Source of the DNA: an uncultured Gallionellaceae bacterium
Lineage (GTDB): Bacteria > Pseudomonadota > Gammaproteobacteria > Burkholderiales > Sulfuricellaceae
Direction: 5' to 3'
Length of the DNA stretch: 9,482 nucleotides
Assembly: GCA_937873435.1 (NCBI GenBank)
Contig: CALMWM010000549.1
Span: 1 to 9,482 of the forward strand
Shown piece by piece: positions 1 through 7,377 of this stretch. A program made the translations under genes and the position numbers. The notes beneath the pieces were generated by a model, which saw nothing but the letters and a program-made list of their open reading frames with translations, was not told the DNA's origin and did no database searches. Position 1 is the stretch's first letter; each line of letters opens with the position of its first letter.

Positions 1-329
1 GCCAGACCCAAGGCCAGCAGCAGGTAAACCGCCAGGCTGCCTGCCGGGTTGTGGCCGACATGACGGGCGCCGCCGCCGCTGAACGCCTGGCGCAGATAGG
101 TCAGCCCGGCGCGCGGAGCAAACGGGAAAGCGGCGAAGCGCGCGTAATGCCCGCCCGCGATCCCCCAGACCAGGCGGAATCCGATCAGGCCGAGCATCAG
201 GTAGCCGAAGAAGGCATGAACCGCCAGCCACTCGTCGGATTCGCTGGTAAGCCAGGCGGCAGCGAAGCTGGTGGCGAAGAGCCAGTGGAACAGGCGGGTG
301 GGAATATCCCAGACGAGAATGCGTTGCAT
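1..329 (-). CDS. Cytochrome b561 / hydrogenase-type cytochrome b (partial, C-terminus beyond window)
   Basis: Integral membrane dihaem cytochrome b that would take electrons from quinol and pass them to periplasmic cytochromes. About 109 N-terminal residues are visible; the gene runs off the window start. The N-terminus reads MQRILVWDIPTRLFHWLF, the usual opening of the cytochrome b561 / Ni,Fe-hydrogenase b-subunit family. Candidate haem-ligand histidines are H15 and H38, and an HVGHNPAG segment sits near residues 90-97. Hydrophobic stretches at about 13-27, 38-56 and 98-109 fit membrane helices. The ATG lies 2 bases after the stop of the dihaem cytochrome gene, so translation is probably coupled. 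With the next two cytochromes it forms the SHP-DHC-cytochrome b set known from Rhodobacter, Shewanella and Methylobacillus. Family call is firm; the partner assignment is inferred from context. Confidence 0.88.
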   Translation of the reverse strand, partial: MQRILVWDIPTRLFHWLFATSFAAAWLTSESDEWLAVHAFFGYLMLGLIGFRLVWGIAGGHYARFAAFPFAPRAGLTYLRQAFSGGGARHVGHNPAGSLAVYLLLALGL

Positions 330-331
330 GG

Positions 332-826
332 TTATTTTGGAATGCGTATCCGGTGTTCGTTGAAATCGCCCTTGTCCGCGCCGGCGTGGCAGGCCTGGCA
401 GTTGGCCCGGCTTTTCACCGCAGGGCGTTTCCAGACCGCAGGAGAAATTTCATGCGCATCGTGCTTGCGCTGGAACCACGCGGTGTCGGTGATGCGCAAC
501 GGGGCGGCAGAGGCGCGCCAACGGTTGGAGGCGTGCTCGACCAGCCAGGCGGTGATTTCCTGGTTTTCCGCTGCGTTCAGCGAGGCATCCGCACCGAAGT
601 GCTTGTCCAGGCCAGCCATGATCTTGCGCCAGGACGCGGCGGGCAGCAAGCCGGGCGCAAACGCCGTGTGGCAACTGCCGCATTCCTGTTGCCACTTGGC
701 GTTGGTTTGCGCGGGCTGTAGCGGCTTGCCGCGGCTTTCCCCGGCGTATTTGTCGCCGTGTTCGCCAGCCTGCGCCGCCAGCGCGGAAAGCGACAGGACG
801 AGCGCGATAACGATGGGTGTCTTCAT
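332..826 (-). CDS. dhc: Periplasmic dihaem cytochrome c (DHC family)
   Basis: A 164-residue exported dihaem cytochrome c that would carry electrons between the membrane cytochrome b and SHP. Residues 1-20 form a signal peptide with an AQA|GE cleavage site. Two CXXCH haem-binding motifs are seen: CGSCH at 49-53 and CQACH at 143-147. Further histidines (H76, H98, H122, H125, H158) are candidates for the second axial ligands, since this family has bis-histidine haems. Size and motif spacing fit the dihaem cytochrome c family typified by Rhodobacter sphaeroides DHC. The ATG has a good GGGAGA ribosome site and lies 10 bases after the SHP stop, so the genes are co-transcribed. The family call is strong; electron-transfer direction is inferred from published SHP systems. 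Confidence 0.9.
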   Translation of the reverse strand: MKTPIVIALVLSLSALAAQAGEHGDKYAGESRGKPLQPAQTNAKWQQECGSCHTAFAPGLLPAASWRKIMAGLDKHFGADASLNAAENQEITAWLVEHASNRWRASAAPLRITDTAWFQRKHDAHEISPAVWKRPAVKSRANCQACHAGADKGDFNEHRIRIPK

Positions 827-836
827 GGTTATCTCC

Positions 837-1235
837 CTATTTGAGCGACAGCAGGTAAGCCATGAAATCGCCCTTTTCTTCGGAGGTGCAGGCGCGTTTC
901 AGGACATCGTTGCAGTTTCGCTTGAACCACTTCTCGACCTTGGATGCATCGCTGAAGCGTTGTGCATTCGCCGATGGCGCCAGCGGGAGGATGTCCTTGC
1001 CGGTCTTGGCGTGTTTTCCGTGTGCTTTGGGCGAGTCGCCGTGGCAAGTGGCGCACGCGGTGTCACCCGATTTGGCGCTGTAGAACGCCTGCCCGCGCGT
1101 TGCGGAAAAATCCTTGAAGCCGGGATTTTCCTGCTTCGCTGCGGCGCGGTAAGCTTCCTGAACCTGTATCTGGTTGGCAACGGCGCCAAGCGGTAGGGAT
1201 AAGGCCAGTGCACTCGCGATCAACAATTTTTTCAT
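837..1235 (-). CDS. shp: SHP-type monohaem cytochrome c (DUF1924), oxygen-binding
   Basis: A 132-residue exported class I-like cytochrome c resembling sphaeroides haem protein (SHP). Residues 1-20 are a signal peptide (AVA|NQ), which leaves a mature protein of 112 residues, the size I recall for Rhodobacter SHP. The haem motif CATCH is at 61-65. SHP is unusual in having asparagine as the second haem ligand, which leaves on reduction and lets the haem bind O2 or NO. The segment RNCND at 106-110 offers N107 or N109 as that ligand, and C108 with C116 could form the nearby disulfide. Which Asn binds cannot be decided by eye. It is the first gene of the operon with dhc and cytochrome b. An AAAGGA ribosome site precedes the ATG. 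A response-regulator-type box lies about 50-60 bases upstream. Confidence 0.87.
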   Translation of the reverse strand: MKKLLIASALALSLPLGAVANQIQVQEAYRAAAKQENPGFKDFSATRGQAFYSAKSGDTACATCHGDSPKAHGKHAKTGKDILPLAPSANAQRFSDASKVEKWFKRNCNDVLKRACTSEEKGDFMAYLLSLK

Positions 1236-1265
1236 GATGGGTTCCTTTCTGTGAGACAGGCTTGC

Positions 1266-1298
1266 AGCATAGCCGGCGATTCTTAAGGCGGCCTTAAC
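1266..1298 (-). promoter_or_regulatory. PmrA/QseB-type operator and promoter for the shp-dhc-cytochrome b operon
   Basis: Bases 1282-1298 read CTTAAG-GCGGC-CTTAAC, two hexamers 5 bases apart. This fits the PmrA-like (Y)TTAA(K)-N5-(Y)TTAA(K) box bound by OmpR-family regulators such as PmrA and QseB. The same bases form a palindrome, TTAAGGC-G-GCCTTAA (1283-1297). On the minus strand a possible -10, TATGCT, lies at 1271-1266, about 10 bases downstream of the box. The box would therefore cover the -35 position, as in activated OmpR-family promoters. Distance from box to the shp ATG is about 47 bases. No regulator gene is in the window, so its identity is inferred. Confidence 0.5.
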
Positions 1299-1347
1299 GG
1301 CAGCTGACGGCGTGCTCGGCTGAGTGTTTCCCGCTACGGCGGCAGAC

Positions 1348-1376
1348 TTGCAATGTGGCTATGGTTACAGTATGTT
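1348..1376 (+). promoter_or_regulatory. Possible sigma-70 promoter for the rhodanese / c-di-GMP operon
   Basis: TTGCAA (1348-1353) and TATGTT (1371-1376) each match the consensus hexamers at 4 of 6 bases, with a 17-base spacer. They lie about 60 bases upstream of the rhodanese ATG and point away from the shp operon. Nothing stronger is seen in this divergent intergenic region. Confidence 0.35.
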
Positions 1377-1434
1377 AGTCGCCAAAATAGGCGCAGCTGG
1401 CTTCAGCGTGCGGAATAAAAAACCTGGGGACGAC

Positions 1435-1908
1435 ATGCGCAACTCCGCAAAACCAGCGGCCACGCTGGTTTTTTGCTTTTCAGTCCTGACCTGCGGCATG
1501 TGCTCGGCAAATGGCGAGGTGCCGCCCGCATTGCCGGGGGCAACCGTGGTTGCAGCCGCTCAAGTGCGCGCGATGGCGGACGACGCACGGATCGTCGACA
1601 CGCGGATATTGCACGACTATCTTGCCGGACACCTCCCCGCTGCGCTTCATATCCAGTACAAGGAACGCTCGGCGCGTGCGCTCGATTTCGATCCGGCGCA
1701 GGACGATATTCCGGCCTTCCTCGCCCGTTTGCACAAGTTCTTTCCCGACAAGCAGCGCTCGGTAGTCTTCTATTGCAACGGCGTTTCCTGCTGGAAATCC
1801 TACAAAGGCGCGCGTGCTGCGCTGCAAGACGGGTATCGCCGCGCTTTCTGGTTTCGCGGCGGGATGGCGGAGTGGCAGGCGCAGCGTTTCGAAACGGTCG
1901 GCGAATAG
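1435..1908 (+). CDS. Exported rhodanese-like domain protein
   Basis: A 157-residue single-domain rhodanese with an N-terminal export signal. Residues 1-25 (MRNSAK, a hydrophobic core, then CSA|NG) look like a signal peptide, so it should act in the periplasm. The rhodanese fold covers about 38-155: a DTR strand end at 55-57, and the active loop CNGVSCWKS starting at catalytic Cys114, which would carry a persulfide. A second Cys at 119 lies inside the loop. The C-terminal FRGGMAEWQ is typical of the fold. An upstream in-frame GTG at 1324 was not chosen because it precedes the likely promoter and would bury the signal peptide; the ATG has GGGGA at a suitable distance. The gene ends 2 bases before the c-di-GMP enzyme. 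Sulfur transfer, cyanide detoxification or signal sensing are all possible; the substrate is unknown. Confidence 0.82.
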   Translation: MRNSAKPAATLVFCFSVLTCGMCSANGEVPPALPGATVVAAAQVRAMADDARIVDTRILHDYLAGHLPAALHIQYKERSARALDFDPAQDDIPAFLARLHKFFPDKQRSVVFYCNGVSCWKSYKGARAALQDGYRRAFWFRGGMAEWQAQRFETVGE

Positions 1909-1910
1909 CC

Positions 1911-4733
1911 ATGCGCTGGTTGCCGGAGTCCATCAAATGGCGCATGGTACTGGTGACGGCAATCTCCTTTCCGCTGACTTTGTTCGCTTTCGGCTGGCTC
2001 TCGCTTGAGCATGTGCGGGACAGTTCGCGCATCGCCGCCGATTACCAGATGTCGCTCACTCGCCGGATTGCCCAGGAACTGGATGCCAAGCTGGAGTCTT
2101 CCCAGGACGCACTGGAAAAACTCAGTCGCAAGATTCCTCCGTCCGTCTTCCGCGATCCGCCGTTGGCTAAAAACTGGCTGGACGAACGAAGCAGCATCAA
2201 GGACGCTTTTTTCGACCAGGGCACTTTCCTGTTCAATGCCAAGGGGGAGCTGGTCGCTGCCTCCAGCGACATCCCCGCCGGCAAGCAACAGCCGGAATTC
2301 AAGAAATGGGCGGACTTGACCGTCCGCCTCGACGAACCCTTGATTTCTCCCCCCTTCCGGGTTAACCGGACCGTTGAGGGCCACCCTCAACGCGTCATGA
2401 TTTTCCTCGCCACCGCGCCGATTAGCGATAGCGACGGACGCATCGTCGGGGTGCTCGCCGGTGCGTTGGACATGAACGGCGAAAGGATGCTGGGCAGCAT
2501 CGGGCGCATGAAACTGGGTAATTCCGGTTATTTTTTCGCGACTTCCTGGGATAACACGTTGCTCCTGTATCCCGACGAAAAGCTCCTGATGCGCAGGGAT
2601 ATCCATCCGGTTCCGGCGGAATACCTGGAGCGCGCCGTCCACGGTTTTAGCGGCGCGGTAGAAACCGTTGCGCAAAACGGCGAATCGGTACTGTCCACCT
2701 TGGTCAAGTTGCAATCGACCGGCTGGGTGCTGGGGGCGAACCGTCCTACCCGCGAGGCCTACAGCCAATTCAACAACCAACAACGCGACGTTGGGGTTTT
2801 CATTCTGTTGGGCGTCGTCATCTCGGTAGCCATCACCTGGTTGTTGATGCGCCTGTTCGTTGCGCCGCTGCAACGTCTGGCCCAGGACATCGATGCCATC
2901 GACGCCGGCAACGGCAGGCTGGATCTGGTGCCGGTCCGCGGAAATTGCAGCGAAATCGGCCATCTTGCGGCGAGTTTCAACTTGCTGCTGGTGCGGCTAT
3001 TCGAGGATAGGGAACGCATGGCCCTGTCCGCCAGTGTGTTCGAAAACGTGCGGGAAGGCATCCTGGTCACCGACGAGAATAGCTTTATTTTGTCGGTGAA
3101 CCGGGCCTTCACCGGTATTACCGGCTATCTCCCCACCGAACTCGCCGGCCAGACGCCGCGCATCCTCAAGTCCGGTCGCCACGACCCGGAGTTTTATCGG
3201 GAAATGTGGAAAGAAATCAAGGAGGCGGGCAGTTGGCGCGGCGAAATCTGGAACCGTCGGCGCAACGGCGAAATTTATCCGGAATTACTCAATATCAATG
3301 CAGTGCGCGGTGAAGACGGCCAGATCACCAATTATGTTGCGGTGCTCCTGGATATTTCCGAAATCAAGGATACCCAGAGCAAGCTCGAAGCCATGGCCAC
3401 CACCGACGTGCTCACCGGGTTGCCTAACCGCGCCCTGCTGGCCGACCGGCTGGAGCAGGCATTGGCCCACGCGCGCCGGCTCGACCAGTTGCTCGCCATC
3501 GCGTTCGTCGATCTCGACGGATTCAAGGCGGTCAACGACCATTTCGGCCATCACTTCGGCGACCGCATGCTGGTGGAAGTCGCCGAGCGTTTCAAAGACG
3601 AGGCGCGCGCCGGCGATACCGTGGCGCGCCTGGGCGGCGACGAATTCGTGCTGTTGCTCACCGATGTCGCGGAAATGGACGAAATAACGACCGCGCTGCG
3701 GCGCATCCTTGAGGAGGTCTCCCAGCCTTACCTGCTCGACGGTCAGACTGCAAAAATCGGCGCATCGATCGGCGTCACAGTCTTTCCGTACGATAGCGCA
3801 GACCCCGAAACCCTGATCCGCCATGCCGACCAAGCCATGTACCAAGCCAAAAGCGACGGGCGCGGGCGCATCCACCTTTTCGATGCGGAACGCGACCGGG
3901 AAATCCAGACCCGCCACCAACAAGTCGAACGTATCCGTGCAGGCTTGCGGGGCGGGGAAATGCTGCTCTATTACCAGCCCAAGGTGAACATGCGCGAGCA
4001 CCGGGTCGTCGGTGCGGAAGCCCTGCTGCGCTGGCAGCATCCAGAGCGAGGGTTGCAGTCACCGCCGCAATTTCTCGAATTGCTGTTCGAACACGAGGTA
4101 ATCGTCGAAATCGGCGAGTGGGTCATGGACGAAGCGCTACGGCAAATGGCTGCTTGGCAGCACGCCGCCGGGCTGGTCGTGCCGGTGAGCATCAATCTGT
4201 CGGCGCGCCACCTGATCCGCCCCGGTTTCGTCGATAATTTGAAAGGACGCTTTGGCCTGCATCCGCAAATCTGCCCGGAATGGCTGGAAATCGAGATTCT
4301 CGAATCCGACGCGATGCAGGACATCTCCCACGTCCAGCGTATTATCGAGGAATGCCAGGGCATGGGGATTGCCTTCGCACTGGACGATTTCGGCACCGGT
4401 TATTCCTCTCTGGCATACCTCAAGAACATTCCCGCAAACACCCTGAAAATCGACCGCTCCTTCGTCCACGGCATGCTCGACGACCCCGACGATCTCGCCA
4501 TCGTCGACGGCGTCGTGCAATTGGCGAACGTCTTCCAGCGCCAGGTCGTCGCCGAAGGGGTGGAAACCCTGCAACACGAAGCCGCGCTGCTGCACCTCGG
4601 CTGCGATCTCGCCCAGGGCTACGGCATCGCTCGCCCGATGCCCGCCGCCGAGATGCCGCAATGGGTGAAAAACTACGAGGTGAATCGGGCGCAATCCAAA
4701 ACCGGCAAGTTCGGCCGCTACGAGCACGCCTGA
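1911..4733 (+). CDS. Membrane dCache-HAMP-PAS-GGDEF-EAL cyclic-di-GMP enzyme
   Basis: A 940-residue inner-membrane protein that can in principle both make and degrade cyclic di-GMP. Order: transmembrane helix about 11-31; periplasmic double-Cache sensor about 32-290 (NSGYFFATSWDNTLLLYPD is typical); second helix 294-315; HAMP about 313-366; PAS with PAC about 375-488; GGDEF about 496-655; EAL about 676-920. The cyclase site GGDEF is intact at 575-579 and the product-inhibition I-site RAGD is at 566-569, five residues before it. The phosphodiesterase side keeps EAL (703-705), N762, E795 and E798, DDFG (825-828), K846, D848, E882 and Q902. By motif, neither half looks dead. The ATG is chosen because the helix starts right after it; the open frame upstream only overlaps the rhodanese gene. 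Translation is probably coupled to the rhodanese, since no clear ribosome site is seen. The ligand is unknown. Confidence 0.93.
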   Translation: MRWLPESIKWRMVLVTAISFPLTLFAFGWLSLEHVRDSSRIAADYQMSLTRRIAQELDAKLESSQDALEKLSRKIPPSVFRDPPLAKNWLDERSSIKDAFFDQGTFLFNAKGELVAASSDIPAGKQQPEFKKWADLTVRLDEPLISPPFRVNRTVEGHPQRVMIFLATAPISDSDGRIVGVLAGALDMNGERMLGSIGRMKLGNSGYFFATSWDNTLLLYPDEKLLMRRDIHPVPAEYLERAVHGFSGAVETVAQNGESVLSTLVKLQSTGWVLGANRPTREAYSQFNNQQRDVGVFILLGVVISVAITWLLMRLFVAPLQRLAQDIDAIDAGNGRLDLVPVRGNCSEIGHLAASFNLLLVRLFEDRERMALSASVFENVREGILVTDENSFILSVNRAFTGITGYLPTELAGQTPRILKSGRHDPEFYREMWKEIKEAGSWRGEIWNRRRNGEIYPELLNINAVRGEDGQITNYVAVLLDISEIKDTQSKLEAMATTDVLTGLPNRALLADRLEQALAHARRLDQLLAIAFVDLDGFKAVNDHFGHHFGDRMLVEVAERFKDEARAGDTVARLGGDEFVLLLTDVAEMDEITTALRRILEEVSQPYLLDGQTAKIGASIGVTVFPYDSADPETLIRHADQAMYQAKSDGRGRIHLFDAERDREIQTRHQQVERIRAGLRGGEMLLYYQPKVNMREHRVVGAEALLRWQHPERGLQSPPQFLELLFEHEVIVEIGEWVMDEALRQMAAWQHAAGLVVPVSINLSARHLIRPGFVDNLKGRFGLHPQICPEWLEIEILESDAMQDISHVQRIIEECQGMGIAFALDDFGTGYSSLAYLKNIPANTLKIDRSFVHGMLDDPDDLAIVDGVVQLANVFQRQVVAEGVETLQHEAALLHLGCDLAQGYGIARPMPAAEMPQWVKNYEVNRAQSKTGKFGRYEHA

Positions 4734-4846
4734 GGCGAAATTCATCTTGCGGCGGAGATTCTTCAGCGTCAGTTCCGCCTGCGGTGGTACGGCCACAGGA
4801 TTTTGGGTATCATCGTCGTATCGCAACAGGCATGGAGTTATACACG

Positions 4847-5119
4847 ATGGCACGTACCGTCACCTGCATCAAATTGGGCCGCGAAGCAGAAGGCTTGGAC
4901 TTTCCGCCTTACCCCGGCGAACTCGGCAAGCGGATTTTCGAAAGCGTTTCCAAGGAGGCATGGGCCGGCTGGCTGCGCCAGCAGACCATGTTGATCAACG
5001 AAAACCGCTTGAGCATGGCTGATCCCCAAGCACGTACTTATCTTGCCCAGCAGGTCGAAGCTTATTTCTTCGGCGGCGGTGCCGATAGCGCCAGCGGTTT
5101 CGTTCCTCCCAAGCCCTGA
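4847..5119 (+). CDS. yggX: YggX-type Fe(2+)-trafficking protein
   Basis: A 90-residue cytosolic protein of the YggX family, which helps move iron and protects Fe-S clusters from oxidative damage in enterobacteria. MARTVTCIKLGREAEGLDF at the N-terminus, YPGELGKRI and the QTMLINENRL segment are the family's signature stretches, and the conserved Cys is at position 7. Length matches the family (about 90). The ATG is preceded by GGAG. The 113 bases between the c-di-GMP gene and this one hold a TATCAT hexamer at 4808-4813 that could be a -10 but no good -35, and a 6-bp GGCGGA/TCCGCC inverted repeat with a 17-base loop, without a T-run. Whether it has its own promoter is therefore open. Its link to the neighbours is not evident. 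Confidence 0.93.
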   Translation: MARTVTCIKLGREAEGLDFPPYPGELGKRIFESVSKEAWAGWLRQQTMLINENRLSMADPQARTYLAQQVEAYFFGGGADSASGFVPPKP

Positions 5120-5127
5120 GACGCGCT

Positions 5128-5149
5128 GTAGGAGCGGGCCACGCCCGCT
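5128..5149 (+). repeat. Single GTAG-type REP hairpin
   Basis: GTAG followed by a perfect 7-bp stem, AGCGGGC-CAC-GCCCGCT (5133-5149), directly after the yggX stop. The GTAG foot plus a short GC-rich hairpin is the form of REP elements mobilised by RAYT (Y1 HUH) transposases; similar GTAGGAGCGGGC sequences are scattered through many proteobacterial genomes. The base run TAAAAT at its end (5149-5154) resembles a -10 hexamer, so it may also affect ppk1 transcription. No RAYT gene is in the window. Confidence 0.6.
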
Positions 5150-5239
5150 AAAATCGCCCGCATGGCGAGTGCCTACAAATCCCGCGATTTCAGCGATCCA
5201 AAGCTTGCCCGCCTTCCACCATTCGCTTCACGGATAAAC

Positions 5240-7309
5240 ATGCCAAACTTCGACGCCCCGGAATATTTCATCAACCGTGAACTCGGTCTGCTGGCTTTCA
5301 ACCAGCGCGTGCTGGAACAGGCCGAAGACGCGCGCAATCCGCTGCTGGAACGCCTGAAGTTCCTGTGTATCGTCAGCAGCAACCTGGATGAGTTTTTCGA
5401 GGTGCGGGTGGCCGGCCTGAAAGAACAGATCAAATACGATCCCGCCACCGTCACCGGGCCGGACGGTCTGACGGCGCGTCAGGCATTCAATGAAGTCTGC
5501 CTGACCGCGCACAAGCTGGTGGATCGCCAGTACAAGCATCTCAACGAGGTGATCCTGCCCGATCTGGCCAAGGAGGGCATCCGTTTCGTGCGGCGCAACC
5601 ATTGGTCGCCCGAGCAAAGCGACTGGATCCGCAACTATTTCTTCCACGAGTTGATGCCGGTGCTCACGCCGATCGGGCTCGACCCGGCACACCCTTTCCC
5701 GCGCGTGCTCAACAAGAGTTTGAATTTCGCCGTCGAACTGGAAGGCAAGGATGCTTTCGGGCGCAATTCCGGCACCGCCATTGTCCAGGCGCCGCGCTCG
5801 CTGCCGCGCGTGATCCGCCTGCCGAAAGAAGTGGCGGGCAGCGAATACGGCTTCGTGTTCCTCACCTCGATCCTTCATGCCCATGTCGGCGAACTGTTTT
5901 CAGGGATGCACGTCAAGGGCTGCTACCAGTTCCGCGTCACCCGCAACAGCAACCTGCTGGTGGACGAAGAGGAAATGAAAAACCTGCGCCTGGCGTTGCA
6001 GGGCGAGCTCTCGCATCGTCACTACGGCGACGAGGTGCGGCTGGAAATCGCCGATAACTGTTCGCCGGAAATGGCTTCCTTCCTGCTCGGCCAATTCGAC
6101 TTGACCCAGGACGACCTGTACCGCGTTCACGGCCCGGTGAACCTTGTGCGCCTGATGCAGATTCCCGACCGGGTGGATAGAGCCGATCTCAAGTTCGCCC
6201 CGTTCATCCCTACGTTGCCGAAAGAAGTGGTCAAGCAGCCCGACATCTTCCAGGCGATCCGCAACGGCGACATCCTGCTGCACCAGCCTTACCAGGCATT
6301 CACTCCGGTGATCGACTTCATCCAGCAGGCCGCCACCGACCCCAACGTAATGGCGATCCGTCAGACTATCTACCGCACCAGCACCGATTCGATGCTGATG
6401 GAAGCGCTGATCACCGCTGCGCAAAACGGCAAGGAAGTCACGGTGGTGGTGGAGCTGATGGCGCGTTTCGACGAGGAGGCCAACATCAACTGGGCACAGC
6501 GCCTGGAGGATGCCGGCGCCCATGTGGTATACGGCGTGGTCGGCTACAAGACCCATGCCAAGATGCTGCTGGTGGTGCGGCGCGAGGAAGACAGGCTGCG
6601 CCGCTACGTGCATCTCGGCACCGGCAACTATCACCCGCGTACCGCCAAGCTGTATACCGATTTCGGCCTGTTTACCTGCAACGACGAGATCGGCAGCGAC
6701 GTCAACGATATTTTCGTCCAGCTCACCGGCCTGGGGAAAGCGACCAAGCTTCACCATCTGCTGCAATCGCCGTTCAGCCTGCATCCCGCGATGATGAACA
6801 TGGTCCGGCGCGAAGCCGAACATGCCAGGGCCGGCAAGAAGGCGCAGATCGTCGCCAAGATGAATTCGCTGCTCGAACCGCAGATCATCAGCGCGCTTTA
6901 CGAGGCTTCCGAGGCCGGCGTCAAGATCGACCTGATCGTGCGCGGCGTATGCGCCTTGCGTCCCGGCATTCTCGGCGTCTCGGAAAATATCCGGGTGCGT
7001 TCGGTGATCGGGCGCTTCCTCGAACATTCGCGGATCTTCTATTTCTACAACGACGGCGAACAGACCCTCTACATGTCGAGCGCGGACTGGATGCAGCGTA
7101 ATTTCTTCCGCCGCGTCGAAACCTGCTTCCCGGTACTCGATCCCAAGTTAAAAAAGCGCGTGATCAAGGAAGGGCTGGACTATTACCTGAGCGACAATAC
7201 CCAGTCATGGGAAATGAACGCCGGCGGGGTGTTCGAGCGCAAGGCCCCTCGCCGCGGCGCCAAACACCATTGCGCCCAGGTGGAGTTGCTGGCGGAATTG
7301 GCGCAGTAA
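5240..7309 (+). CDS. ppk1: Polyphosphate kinase 1
   Basis: Reversibly polymerises the gamma-phosphate of ATP into inorganic polyphosphate through a phosphohistidine intermediate. With the start at 5240 the protein has 689 residues, close to E. coli PPK (688). The N-terminus carries FINRELGLLAFNQRVLEQA and SSNLDEFFEVRVAGL, both family hallmarks. The autophosphorylated histidine lies in KTHAKM (H439, E. coli H435) and the second catalytic histidine in LEHSRIFYF (H596, E. coli H592); both show the same offset of four. The C-terminal half has the phospholipase-D-like fold and includes the HLGTGNYHPRTAKLYTDFG segment. An in-frame ATG at 5162 would add 26 residues unlike the family and has no better ribosome site, so 5240 is preferred. 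No Pho box is seen upstream. Downstream lie the unknown Pho-box gene and the convergent exopolyphosphatase. Confidence 0.97.
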   Translation: MPNFDAPEYFINRELGLLAFNQRVLEQAEDARNPLLERLKFLCIVSSNLDEFFEVRVAGLKEQIKYDPATVTGPDGLTARQAFNEVCLTAHKLVDRQYKHLNEVILPDLAKEGIRFVRRNHWSPEQSDWIRNYFFHELMPVLTPIGLDPAHPFPRVLNKSLNFAVELEGKDAFGRNSGTAIVQAPRSLPRVIRLPKEVAGSEYGFVFLTSILHAHVGELFSGMHVKGCYQFRVTRNSNLLVDEEEMKNLRLALQGELSHRHYGDEVRLEIADNCSPEMASFLLGQFDLTQDDLYRVHGPVNLVRLMQIPDRVDRADLKFAPFIPTLPKEVVKQPDIFQAIRNGDILLHQPYQAFTPVIDFIQQAATDPNVMAIRQTIYRTSTDSMLMEALITAAQNGKEVTVVVELMARFDEEANINWAQRLEDAGAHVVYGVVGYKTHAKMLLVVRREEDRLRRYVHLGTGNYHPRTAKLYTDFGLFTCNDEIGSDVNDIFVQLTGLGKATKLHHLLQSPFSLHPAMMNMVRREAEHARAGKKAQIVAKMNSLLEPQIISALYEASEAGVKIDLIVRGVCALRPGILGVSENIRVRSVIGRFLEHSRIFYFYNDGEQTLYMSSADWMQRNFFRRVETCFPVLDPKLKKRVIKEGLDYYLSDNTQSWEMNAGGVFERKAPRRGAKHHCAQVELLAELAQ

Positions 7310-7377
7310 TCCGCAGGTCGTATTCGGCGCGTAAGGGCCGGGCGCTTCATAAGCATATAGCTGTGCAGCAACCGGCC

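Noticed and set aside
51..1196. Long plus-strand open frame antisense to the cytochrome operon
   Set aside because: It lies opposite three well-supported cytochrome genes, has low-complexity composition and no recognisable domain; long antisense frames are common in GC-rich coding DNA.
1324..1434. GTG start extending the rhodanese by 37 residues
   Set aside because: The extension precedes the candidate promoter, lacks a ribosome site and would mask the signal peptide that begins at 1435.
1492..1497. Lipoprotein signal at rhodanese Cys20
   Set aside because: VLTC has Thr at the -1 position, which is rare in lipoboxes; a signal peptidase I site after CSA fits better.
1800..2963. Minus-strand open frame of 387 residues
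   Set aside because: Antisense to the rhodanese end and the Cache/HAMP part of the c-di-GMP enzyme; no domain recognised.
5900..7027. Minus-strand open frame of 375 residues
   Set aside because: Antisense to the catalytic part of ppk1, with composition typical of a shadow frame.
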